DNA of 7,048 nt from an uncultured Clostridia bacterium (GCA_937874755.1 CALNBC010000184.1:1-7048); one strand, 5' to 3'. Shown: positions 1 to 6,170, counted from the first letter of the stretch. The notes: a model not told the origin generated them from the sequence alone. Program-made: numbers and translations.

Positions 1-1380
1 CCTGCTGTCCTTCACTACGGTGAAGGAAATCGGGGAGCGATACACGCCGCCATTGGCGATGGTGGCGAATCCGGTGGTCAACTCCAGCATAGAGATGCCC
101 GAAGTGCCAAGGGCGAGACCGGGTCCGTCTGCAAATATGGTGTCAGGATCCATGCCCATGCGCACGAGGTAGTCCTTGGAAGCGGCGGGGGTCACGTTCT
201 CAAACAGCACCCGCGCCGCGCCCACGTTCAGCGAGGACACGACCGACTTTCGCATGGTGACTGGTCCCTGGTTGGAAAGCCCGCCGGTGGGGTAGCCCCG
301 CGAGCCGCCATAGCCTTCGATCGGCTGGGCGAAGTTCATTATGATGGACGCGGGGGACATGCCGTTTTCGAGCGCCGGAGCGTATACGGAAAGCGGCTTA
401 ATGGACGAGCCTATGGGCATATTGCTGGCGACTGCGCGGTTAAGCAGCTTTTTGCGCGTTGGGTTGTCTCTGCTGCCGACCATGGCGACTATCCTGCCGC
501 TGGACTGATCGATGACCACAGCGGCAGCCTGGGGCTGGATTGTTTCGTCCACAGTGCCGTCGGGGTTTTTGGTTATCTTGACGGAATAAGTCGGGTCGGC
601 GATTTTCGGGTAACCGTCCCAAGTGGAGAGGGTCTCCTGCACAGTATTCTGTATTTCGGGAATTACCGTTGTGTAAATATGGTAACCGCCGGTGCGCAGC
701 AGCTTTTCCATAGATGCGCGGTTCGCGCTGGTGTTTTCCAGCGCGCGGTCTTTGAGCATGCAGGTAATAACGTCGTCCACCGCGTATTCGACGAAGGCAG
801 GCATGTCGTACATCGTGCTGACCGATGATTTTTCAATGATGGGCACTTCTTCGGTAAGAGCGGCGTTGTATTGCTCCTTGGTGATGAAACCCGCGTTGTA
901 CATCGCAAGCAGCACCGTATCCGTTCGGTCTTTGGTGGTCTTTATGTCCCTGTTGGCATCGTAATAGTTCAGTCTGGGGTTGAACTTCGTGGGGTTCTGG
1001 GTGATTCCCGCAAGTATCGCACATTCCCTTATGGTAAGCTCGTTGAGCCCCTTGCCAAAGTAGTCCTTCGCCGCCGTCTTGACGCCGTAGTTGATGCCGC
1101 CGAGCGGGATGGCGTTCAAGTATGCCTCGAGTATCTCGTCCTTGGAATACTGAGATTCCAGTTCAATAGCCAAAAATGCTTCTTGAATCTTTCGCCTGTA
1201 CGACTGCTCGTTTGAGAGCACGCGGTTTTTGATGAGTTGCTGGGTTATGGTGCTACCGCCGTGAGTGTTTTCGTTGCGTAAAGTGTTAATAACCGCACTG
1301 GCGAGGCGCTTGAAGTCCACCCCGCTGTGCTTGTAAAATCCATTCGCGGTTTTCCAGACCGGCAAACGTGGTGATGACAT
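1..1380 (-). pseudogene. Class A penicillin-binding protein (PBP1A type), downstream part, frame-broken and cut by the window edge
   Basis: This part carries most of the glycosyltransferase (GT51) domain and the first part of the transpeptidase domain of a bifunctional peptidoglycan synthase, which acts on the outer face of the membrane. Reading leftward, recognisable sequence starts at about 1338 with FYKHSGVDFKRL, then GGSTITQQLIKN (GT51 motif II), RRKIQEAFLAIELE (motif III), ILEAYLNAIPLGG (motif IV) and a YFGK motif. The transpeptidase SxxK is present as SSIK at 397-408, with the nucleophile Ser at 406-408. SxN is present as SLN at 226-234. The KTG motif would lie beyond base 1. The frame is open from 1380 to 1. 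A gene finder would start at the ATG at 1378-1380, but codons before about 1338 are not PBP-like; there the PBP reads in another frame (see the N-terminal piece). The GT51 motif I segment with the catalytic Glu (EDxxFxxH) is missing apart from FYKH. The family call is very secure; the broken status could be an assembly error. Confidence 0.88.
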
Positions 1381-2005
1381 TGCCGTTGCCGTCGTATATG
1401 ACCGAGGTTTGGGCTTGGTTTTCGATTAAGCCTATGTCCAGCTCGGGGGAGGTGTCTACATACGCCCGGGCAATTCCGGTGACCGCTCCCAAGCCCGCAA
1501 AACCCAGCGCCAAGACGAGCACAAGCAGCATCTTGAGCACGCTGAAGAATATAGAAAGCACAAGGCTTCTGGGCTTCGTGCGCCGGGTGAATATGCTCTC
1601 CGAGCCGCCTCCCTCGTAAAGGTGCTCCTCGCTGATTTCCGGCTTGACGGGCACAAATGCTCTGGTTTTGCCCGCCTCGTCGTCCTTGGAAGCGGGGCGG
1701 AACCGGCTCATGGCGCTGCGCATCTTGGTCATCAATGTAGGCTTCTCTCCCGATGCGACTATCTGCTCCGCGCCTGCAACGTTTGACGGCGATGTGGAGG
1801 GCTGCTCTACCTGAGAGTGTTTTTCATCATCCAAAATATCGCCCCCAAAATGCTCAAAGCTCGCTTCCGGCATGGTTTCTGCGGGAAGCACTTCTTTTGG
1901 CGCGGCCTTGACTTCTGCGGGATGCTGCCCTCTTACAAGGGTGCGCCTGTCAAAGGCTTTGCCGCCGCTGACAAGCACATACCGCGCATTAGGCTTTCTT
2001 ATCAT
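1286..2005 (-). CDS. N-terminal fragment of the class A penicillin-binding protein (cytoplasmic tail, membrane anchor, start of ectodomain)
   Basis: About 222 residues belong to the PBP, then the frame shifts and 17 unrelated codons run to a TAA at 1286-1288. A charged cytoplasmic tail of about 146 residues (Pro-, Glu- and Lys-rich) is followed by one membrane helix at about 147-175, then VIYDGNGNVITTFAGLENREW, the lead-in to a GT51 domain. In intact relatives about 21 residues with an IP...L..A.IAIED pattern come between that REW and FYKH. Here FYKH follows almost at once in another frame (junction 1338-1341). I chose the ATG at 2003-2005 because AAAGGTG at 2012-2018 is a well-placed ribosome binding site. 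The GTG at 2012-2014 overlaps that site and is unlikely to be the start. If translated as is, the product would be a membrane-anchored stub without enzyme domains. An extended cytoplasmic tail is common in Clostridia PBP1A, but I do not recognise a domain in it. Confidence 0.8.
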   Translation of the reverse strand: MIRKPNARYVLVSGGKAFDRRTLVRGQHPAEVKAAPKEVLPAETMPEASFEHFGGDILDDEKHSQVEQPSTSPSNVAGAEQIVASGEKPTLMTKMRSAMSRFRPASKDDEAGKTRAFVPVKPEISEEHLYEGGGSESIFTRRTKPRSLVLSIFFSVLKMLLVLVLALGFAGLGAVTGIARAYVDTSPELDIGLIENQAQTSVIYDGNGNVITTFAGLENREWILQAQRGGLQAPRQCGY

Positions 2006-2039
2006 TGGATGCACCTTTCAATATTATTTAGTACAGGTT

Positions 2040-2068
2040 ATTATAACACAAAAGCGATAATGCAACAC
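2040..2068 (-). promoter_or_regulatory. Probable promoter of the penicillin-binding protein gene
   Basis: On the minus strand a perfect TATAAT lies at 2040-2045, about 35 bases ahead of the ATG at 2003-2005. The -35 is poor: GTGTTG at 2063-2068 gives a 17-base spacer, and TTGCAT at 2060-2065 gives only 14. Start would be near 2033, leaving a short leader with the AAAGGTG ribosome binding site. Confidence 0.5.
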
Positions 2069-2090
2069 CCAAGGGGTACATTTGGGCGCG

Positions 2091-2104
2091 TTATCGGGCG
2101 ATAA
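2091..2104. promoter_or_regulatory. Perfect palindrome TTATCG-GG-CGATAA in the divergent intergenic region
   Basis: Two 6-base arms (2091-2096 and 2099-2104) are exact reverse complements around GG. The half-site CGATAA recurs at 2055-2060, inside the putative promoter of the minus-strand PBP gene. The form suits a dimeric regulator site. The binding protein is unknown; the adjacent XRE-cupin product is one candidate. Confidence 0.3.
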
Positions 2105-2126
2105 TTCACCTTTATGCCACAATTCC

Positions 2127-2142
2127 TGCAAAAATTTTTGCA
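2127..2142. promoter_or_regulatory. Perfect 16-bp palindrome just upstream of the T-box operon promoter
   Basis: TGCAAAAATTTTTGCA is fully self-complementary. It ends 10 bases before the -35 box at 2153 and is centred about 53 bases ahead of the predicted start. That position suits a transcription factor operator or an A/T-rich UP element. The nearest candidate binder is the XRE-cupin regulator encoded by the same operon. Confidence 0.45.
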
Positions 2143-2152
2143 ATCGGCACAC

Positions 2153-2181
2153 TTGACAATGCCGCTTTGATGCGCTATCAT
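2153..2181 (+). promoter_or_regulatory. Sigma-A promoter of the T-box / XRE-cupin / acyl-CoA synthetase operon
   Basis: TTGACA at 2153-2158, a 17-base spacer, and TATCAT at 2176-2181 (one mismatch to TATAAT). Predicted start is near 2188, about 10 bases before the base of T-box Stem I, so the whole leader is transcribed. Confidence 0.85.
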
Positions 2182-2187
2182 ACAAAA

Positions 2188-2451
2188 CAAATAAAGACAA
2201 TGCTTTGAAGGAGAGTAGTAAGCGCTCCGTCCACCTCAGAGAGAAAGCCCCATCGGCTGGAAGGGCTTTTGGTAAGGGCAGGCGTCGAAGTCGCTCCCGA
2301 GCAGTTTTTGTGAAGGCATTCGCCCAAGCAGGAACCGGGTCAGCCCCGTTACAGGCAAGAGGGATCGGCGTTTTTATTTGTATATAAATAGCCCGTCCAA
2401 ATAAAGGTGGTACCACGGCTCTGTTCGTCCTTTGACGAAGAGTCTTTTTTT
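2188..2451 (+). ncRNA. T-box riboswitch (tRNA-sensing leader), specifier probably GUC (Val)
   Basis: The leader binds a specific tRNA and permits read-through when that tRNA is uncharged. Stem I runs about 2201-2303. Its base pairs TGCT (2201-2204) with AGCA (2300-2303), and GGAG (2210-2213) with CTCC (2294-2297). The loop E signature AGTAGTAA (2214-2221) faces GAA (2287-2289). The AGAGAG element and the AAAGCCC/GGGCTTT apical stem with a GGCTGGAA loop follow the usual layout. The conserved GAGC is at 2299-2302. The T-box element AAGGTGGTACCACGG is at 2404-2418. The antiterminator pairs AGCC-C-GT (2390-2396) with ACGGCT (2415-2420) and competes with the terminator. Counting back from GAGC as in B. 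subtilis glyQS places the specifier at GUC, 2290-2292. Counting from GAA would give UCG (Ser), but UGGU in the bulge needs an A73 tRNA, which fits Val and not Ser. Identity as a T-box is near certain; the amino acid is probable. Confidence 0.93.
2417..2451 (+). terminator. Intrinsic terminator of the T-box leader
   Basis: GGCTC (2417-2421) pairs with GAGTC (2440-2444), one G-U pair included. After a TG bulge, TTCGTC (2424-2429) pairs with GACGAA (2434-2439) around a CTTT loop. Seven Ts follow at 2445-2451. The 5' arm shares GGCT with the antiterminator, so the two folds exclude each other, as expected for transcriptional attenuation. Confidence 0.9.
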
Positions 2452-2505
2452 ATTTAAGCGACAAATTTAACCACAACATTAATTGCGATTTAGGAGGAAA
2501 TTAAA

Positions 2506-3093
2506 ATGTCGGAACAGGTTGCTCAGATTGCTTCCAGGGTACGCACGTTGCGCGAAATCGAAGATCTGACCGAAGCGGAGGTCGCTGGGCGCATGGGTAT
2601 TCCCATTGAGGAATACGAGGCCTGCGAGCGGGGTGAGGTGGACATTCCCATCAGTTTCCTAACGAGGGCCGCGCAGGTATTCGGGGTAGAGGTTTACGAA
2701 TTGCTGACAGGCTCCACACCCAAGCTAAGGCGGTACTTCCTTTGCCGCAGCGGTCACGGCGAAGAGGTCAAGCGCATGAACAGGGACTACCGCTACCACA
2801 GTCTCGCCTACAATTTCAAGGACAAGGCGATAGAACCCTTCCACGTGACCATCCAGCCCGACGACCCGGACGCAGAGACCGGCCTCAACTCCCACCCCGG
2901 GCAGGAATTCGACTATATACTTTCGGGTATCATGCGCCTTATTATCGGTCACAAGGAACTGCTTTTGTACGCGGGGGATTCAATCTATTTCGACTCAACA
3001 CTTCCCCACGGCATGAAGGCGATAGGCGGACCGGTGTCCTTCCTCGCGATAGTGATACCGCCGCACGATGAACTTGAGGGGGAGAGAAAATGA
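2506..3093 (+). CDS. XRE-family regulator with C-terminal cupin domain
   Basis: A cytoplasmic transcription regulator of 195 residues, a normal length for the HTH_3 plus cupin_2 architecture. Residues about 10-67 form the helix-turn-helix domain (VRTLREIEDLTEAEVAGRM followed by the usual YEACERGEVDIP and ELLTG). Residues about 110-184 are a single-domain beta-barrel cupin with HPGQEFDYILSG (His130, Glu134) and GDSIYFDSTLPHG (His168), which can hold a metal or small ligand. In this family the cupin is thought to sense a metabolite of the linked enzyme. The start is supported by AGGAGG at 2492-2497, eight bases ahead of the ATG. The stop overlaps the next gene's start (ATGA), so the two are translationally coupled. 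Expression is first gated by the T-box leader. The palindromes at 2127-2142 and 2091-2104 are candidate operators. The actual ligand and target sites are not shown by the sequence. Confidence 0.93.
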   Translation: MSEQVAQIASRVRTLREIEDLTEAEVAGRMGIPIEEYEACERGEVDIPISFLTRAAQVFGVEVYELLTGSTPKLRRYFLCRSGHGEEVKRMNRDYRYHSLAYNFKDKAIEPFHVTIQPDDPDAETGLNSHPGQEFDYILSGIMRLIIGHKELLLYAGDSIYFDSTLPHGMKAIGGPVSFLAIVIPPHDELEGERK

Positions 3094-4790
3094 GCCTTAT
3101 TGACAGATTCATAGATTCTAATTGCCAAAGCTACGGCGATTTTCATAAAAACTGCCGCGTGCGCGTGCCGGAAAATTTCAATTTCGGGTACGATGTTGTG
3201 GACGAATACGCGAGAATCTCCCCGCAAAAGCTCGCCCTTTTGTGGGTCGGGGAGGACGGTTCGGACAGACACTTTACATTCGCCGATATATCCGAACTTT
3301 CAAACCGCGCTGCAAACCTCTTTGCCTCCTACGGCATCAAAAAGGGGGACATGGTGCTCTGCACACTGAAGCGCCGCTGGCAATACTGGGTGATAAACGT
3401 CGCGCTGTGCAAGCTGGGTGCGGTGATAATCCCCGCGACCTTCCTCTTAACCGCCCACGATGTCGAATACAGGGTCAACGCGGCGGAGGCCGTCGCGATA
3501 GTATCCGTCAACGAACCCGCTATCGCCGACGCAATAGACGAAGCGCGCCCCAACTGCCCCGCGCTGAAAACGATCTTCGGCGTGGATGGGCAGCGCGAAG
3601 GGTGGGAGGACTTCACCGCTACACTGGGCGATTACTCCCCCGAATTCCCTCGCCCGACGGGCGAAGCAGCCACAAAGAACGAGGATTTGAGCGTCATGTA
3701 CTTCACCTCGGGCACCACGGGAATGCCCAAGATGGTAGTGCACAATTTCACCTATCCCTTGGGCTTCATCGTGGGTGCGAAGTTCTGGCATCACCTCGAT
3801 GACGACGACCTTCACCTCACCGTTGCTGATACGGGCTGGGCAAAGTGCTCCTGGGGCAAGCTGTATGGTCAGTGGATTTGCGGTGCAGCGCTTTTCGTGT
3901 ACGACATGGAGAAGTTCGTGCCCGAGAACCTCGCCGAGGTACTCTCAAAATACCGCATCACCAGTTTTTGCGCGCCGCCCACGATATACCGTTTCATGAT
4001 AAAGACCGACCTAGAAAAATATGACCTCTCCTGCATAAAGCGCGCCTCCGCTGCGGGGGAACCACTCAACCCAGAGGTGTATAGAAAGTTCTACGAGCTG
4101 TTCGGTGTGAAGATATACGAAGCGTACGGTCAGAGCGAAACAGGACCTATATTCGCCAACTTCCACTTCGACGAGCCCATGCCCGGCTCCCTCGGTAAGC
4201 CCAGCCCGATGTATAATATCGCTCTGCTGGACGAGAACGGCAACCCCTGCGAGGAAGGCGAGGAGGGCGAGGTGTGCATTAGCGTCGCGAACGGAACACC
4301 TGTCGGTCTTTTTACCGAATACTACAAAAGCCCCCAGCAGAATGACGAGACGCGCTACAATGGCTGGTACCACACAGGGGATATAGTCTGGATGGACGAA
4401 GCGGGGTATTATTGGTTCGTGGGCAGGGCGGATGACGTAATCAAGTCTAGCGGCTACAGGATAGGACCCTTCGAGGTAGAATCCGCGCTGATGACCCACC
4501 CCGCGGTGCTAGAATGCGCGATAAGCGGCGCGCCCGATCCCGTCCGCGGCCAGATAGTCAAGGCGACGGTCGTGCTTGCAAGGGGATACGCGCCGTCCGA
4601 GGAGCTGAAGAAGGAACTGCAAAACCATGTCAAGCACAACACTGCGCCGTACAAGTACCCCCGTATCGTAGAATTCACCGAGGAGTTGCCCAAGACCGTA
4701 TCCGGCAAGATAAAGCGAAAGCAGCTCAGGCAAGAGGCGGAGGCAAAGGCGAAGGCATTCCGCGAACTCGCGGGGGAGACCAAAGTCTGA
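3090..4790 (+). CDS. AMP-forming acyl-CoA synthetase (medium-chain acyl-CoA synthetase type)
   Basis: A 566-residue ANL-superfamily enzyme that activates a carboxylic acid with ATP to an acyl-adenylate and then forms the acyl-CoA. It is predicted to be cytoplasmic and shows no signal peptide. The phosphate-binding loop is YFTSGTTGMPK (about residues 204-214). Next come CAPPTIYRF, the AYGQSETGP motif (about 345), WYHTGDIVWMDEAGYYWFVGR and the hinge region DDVIKSSGYRIGPFEVES, then PKTVSGKIKR with the adenylation Lys at 540. DTGWAKCSWGKLYGQW and the RVNAAEAVAIV region are typical of the medium-chain acyl-CoA synthetase (ACSM-like) branch rather than true acetyl-CoA synthetases; the substrate could be a short, branched or aryl acid. 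The ATG overlaps the regulator's stop by 4 bases, with AGGGGGAG at 3077-3084 as ribosome binding site. Control by a probable Val T-box suggests, as inference, activation of a branched acid such as isobutyrate for amino acid synthesis. Length and all motifs appear intact. Confidence 0.94.
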   Translation: MSLIDRFIDSNCQSYGDFHKNCRVRVPENFNFGYDVVDEYARISPQKLALLWVGEDGSDRHFTFADISELSNRAANLFASYGIKKGDMVLCTLKRRWQYWVINVALCKLGAVIIPATFLLTAHDVEYRVNAAEAVAIVSVNEPAIADAIDEARPNCPALKTIFGVDGQREGWEDFTATLGDYSPEFPRPTGEAATKNEDLSVMYFTSGTTGMPKMVVHNFTYPLGFIVGAKFWHHLDDDDLHLTVADTGWAKCSWGKLYGQWICGAALFVYDMEKFVPENLAEVLSKYRITSFCAPPTIYRFMIKTDLEKYDLSCIKRASAAGEPLNPEVYRKFYELFGVKIYEAYGQSETGPIFANFHFDEPMPGSLGKPSPMYNIALLDENGNPCEEGEEGEVCISVANGTPVGLFTEYYKSPQQNDETRYNGWYHTGDIVWMDEAGYYWFVGRADDVIKSSGYRIGPFEVESALMTHPAVLECAISGAPDPVRGQIVKATVVLARGYAPSEELKKELQNHVKHNTAPYKYPRIVEFTEELPKTVSGKIKRKQLRQEAEAKAKAFRELAGETKV

Positions 4791-4868
4791 AAGTAAAGCG
4801 CTGCGTGATTGCTTGTGGATGGAAATACCGACAATACGGCGTATTTCATAGCGCGGGGGCAATAGCGA

Positions 4869-4877
4869 TGGTATAAT
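4869..4877 (+). promoter_or_regulatory. Extended -10 promoter of the small-protein gene
   Basis: TGGTATAAT combines a perfect TATAAT (4872-4877) with the extended TGn. I see no good -35 at the usual distance. The predicted start, about 4884, coincides with the first base of a stem-loop. I found no clear terminator after the acyl-CoA synthetase stop at 4790, so read-through from that operon is also possible. Confidence 0.6.
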
Positions 4878-4883
4878 TTAGTC

Positions 4884-4906
4884 GCGGCAAACTTATTTTT
4901 TGCCGC
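4884..4906 (+). promoter_or_regulatory. Stem-loop at the predicted 5' end of the small-protein mRNA
   Basis: GCGGCAAA (4884-4891) and TTTGCCGC (4899-4906) are perfect reverse complements around a 7-base loop. The hairpin starts about 7 bases after the TATAAT box, so it would form the very 5' end of the transcript, a place where hairpins often protect RNA. No U-tract follows, so it is not a good terminator. Confidence 0.45.
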
Positions 4907-4975
4907 AGGCTGCTCGCTATGGAGTACTTAGCGGATTGCCGCAGCTGGATTCCGTTAATTTCAGGAGGTATCGCC

Positions 4976-5185
4976 ATGCTCAACAAAGAAAGATTCTATC
5001 AACTGCACGACAAAGCGATGGTTCAACTCGACGATCTCAGCGAGCCCGGTATGGGGGACGAAGCCCACCTGGAAGAGCGCGCGCAATATACCGAAGCGCT
5101 GTCCGAATTCTACCACTACGCTTTCGGCGGGGTGACGGTGGATGTGCTCTGGGAAGTGGCAAAGGAACTGCACAGCATCGATTGA
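4976..5185 (+). CDS. Small acidic protein of unknown function (69 aa)
   Basis: I do not recognise this protein. It has 69 residues, no signal peptide or membrane segment, many acidic residues (QLDDLSEPGMGDEAHLEE), and two likely helical stretches (NKERFYQLHDKAMVQLDDL near the N-terminus and VDVLWEVAKELHSI at the C-terminus). It contains no Cys. The ATG at 4976 is chosen because AGGAGGT (4963-4969) lies 6 bases ahead. An in-frame ATG at 4919 exists but has no such site, and its extra 19 codons do not look coding. The gene follows the acyl-CoA synthetase by 185 bases, has its own likely promoter, and converges with the HAD phosphatase gene. A strong ribosome binding site, a promoter and the flanking hairpins argue that it is real. 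Confidence 0.72.
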   Translation: MLNKERFYQLHDKAMVQLDDLSEPGMGDEAHLEERAQYTEALSEFYHYAFGGVTVDVLWEVAKELHSID

Positions 5186-5201
5186 TTTGGTAAATAGCAT
5201 C

Positions 5202-5237
5202 AAATAAAAAATGAGCGCTGAATTTTCTGCGCTCATT
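5202..5237 (-). terminator. Terminator of the HAD phosphatase gene, between convergent genes
   Basis: AATGAGCGC (5210-5218) pairs perfectly with GCGCTCATT (5229-5237) around a 10-base loop. Read on the minus strand the stem is followed by a run of U (complement of A5206-5209, then AUUU), an ideal tail for the HAD gene ending at 5257. On the plus strand the tail is AGCTTTAG, so termination of the small-protein gene here would be weaker. Confidence 0.85.
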
Positions 5238-5256
5238 AGCTTTAGTGTTTGATTAT

Positions 5257-6078
5257 TTATTCCGCTTTGACTTCACCTTCGCCGTTGGCAATCTTGACTA
5301 TGTCGCCCACACCCTTGGTGATGAGGGTCGGACGATATGCGTATGTCTTTACGGTTTCCCGGGTGGAAACGCCCGAAAGCACCAGAACAGTGTCGATTCC
5401 GGATTCGATACCTGCGACAATGTCCGTATCCATGCGGTCACCGACGATGACCGCATCCGCAGAATGACAACCCAGCCGCTTGAGCCCTGTGCGCATCATA
5501 AGCGGGTTCGGCTTACCACAGAAATATGCCTGCTTTCCCGTCGCCAGCTCGATAGGGGCGATGAGCGCCCTACAGGCAGGGGTAATCCCGTTTTCGATGG
5601 GACCCGTTAGGTCGTAGTTAGCGCCGACGAGCTTCGCTCCGCGGATGACTAGGTTAACGGCGTGAGTCAATGTCTCCAGGGAGTAGCCTTTGCCTTCGCC
5701 TATGACGACATAATCAGGGTTGACATCGTTCATGGTGATTCCAGCGTCATAAAGTGCATTCAAAAGACCGGCTTCGCCTATGGCGTAAACTGAACAGCCG
5801 GGAGCCTGAGCCTTCAAAAAGGATGCCGTTGCGAGGGCGCTGGTATAAAAGTGGCATTCGCCCACGTCCAACCCGAGCCGTTCGAGCTTTTGCTGGAGCT
5901 CCTTCGGAGTGCGTTCGCTGCTGTTGGTCAAAAACAAGAACTGTTTTTGCTGAGTGCGCAGCCAGTCGACAAACTCCACAACACCGGGCAAGAGTTTGTT
6001 TCCATGATAGATGACGCCATCCATATCGCATATGAATCCTAGTTTGGCGTTAAAGTCTATTGAGTTGTTTTCGTACAT
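5257..6078 (-). CDS. NagD-like HAD-superfamily sugar/nucleotide phosphatase (subfamily IIA)
   Basis: A 273-residue cytoplasmic phosphohydrolase in the normal length range of the family. Motif I is DMDGVIY with the nucleophile Asp18 and acid/base Asp20. Motif II is FLTNSSERT (Thr51). A C2-type cap spans roughly residues 75-185 and ends in GANYDLTGPIENGITPACR. Motif III is GKPNP (Lys189). Motif IV is VGDRMDTDI (Asp214, Asp218), which binds Mg2+. All catalytic residues are present. Relatives hydrolyse small phosphates such as nucleoside monophosphates, p-nitrophenyl phosphate or phosphoglycolate; the true substrate cannot be told. The start is the ATG at 6076-6078, preceded by AGGAGG at 6083-6088. 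The in-frame GTG at 6133-6135 falls on the predicted transcription start and would add an unlikely 19-residue tail. The gene is divergent from the Crp/Fnr regulator and appears to be transcribed alone. Confidence 0.93.
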   Translation of the reverse strand: MYENNSIDFNAKLGFICDMDGVIYHGNKLLPGVVEFVDWLRTQQKQFLFLTNSSERTPKELQQKLERLGLDVGECHFYTSALATASFLKAQAPGCSVYAIGEAGLLNALYDAGITMNDVNPDYVVIGEGKGYSLETLTHAVNLVIRGAKLVGANYDLTGPIENGITPACRALIAPIELATGKQAYFCGKPNPLMMRTGLKRLGCHSADAVIVGDRMDTDIVAGIESGIDTVLVLSGVSTRETVKTYAYRPTLITKGVGDIVKIANGEGEVKAE

Positions 6079-6090
6079 TTTTCCTCCTGA

Positions 6091-6106
6091 CCACCCCCCA
6101 GGGTGG
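6091..6106 (-). promoter_or_regulatory. Hairpin directly upstream of the HAD ribosome binding site
   Basis: CCACCC (6091-6096) and GGGTGG (6101-6106) are perfect complements around a 4-base loop, two bases upstream of the AGGAGG site in the mRNA. It may affect translation or RNA stability of the HAD phosphatase. It is a short element and could be incidental. Confidence 0.3.
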
Positions 6107-6141
6107 CATTCTTGCTTCTTATCATTTTTATTCACATAGTA

Positions 6142-6170
6142 ATTTTATCAGTTAAGAGTATGTTTGTCAA
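6142..6170 (-). promoter_or_regulatory. Sigma-A promoter of the HAD phosphatase gene
   Basis: On the minus strand TTGACA (6165-6170) is followed after 17 bases by TAAAAT (6142-6147). Predicted start is near 6135, giving a leader of about 57 bases that contains the CCACCC/GGGTGG hairpin. Confidence 0.85.

Noticed and set aside
1286..1380. Programmed ribosomal frameshift joining the two PBP pieces
   Set aside because: A frameshift alone would not restore the roughly 21 conserved residues missing at the junction, and I see no slippery heptamer with a downstream structure there.
2006..2014. GTG at 2012-2014 as the PBP start
   Set aside because: It overlaps the AAAGGTG ribosome binding site that serves the ATG at 2003-2005.
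2024..2416. 130-codon minus-strand open frame across the intergenic region
   Set aside because: It lies over the T-box RNA and its promoter, has no recognisable protein sequence, and the plus-strand RNA elements explain the region fully.
4833..4845. AATAC-GGC-GTATT inverted repeat as a terminator or operator
   Set aside because: Only five weak base pairs and no U-tract follow; likely chance.
4884..4906. Hairpin as the terminator of the acyl-CoA synthetase operon
   Set aside because: The T run is in the loop and arm, not after the stem, and the hairpin lies just downstream of a -10 box.
4919..4975. Longer 88-residue version of the small protein
   Set aside because: The upstream ATG has no ribosome binding site, and a strong one sits inside this stretch before the ATG at 4976.
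5245..5610. Plus-strand 121-codon frame opposite the HAD gene
   Set aside because: It is antisense to a gene with all HAD motifs intact, and its translation shows no domain.
6079..6135. GTG at 6133-6135 as the HAD phosphatase start
   Set aside because: It coincides with the predicted transcription start, has no ribosome binding site, and AGGAGG points to the ATG at 6076-6078.
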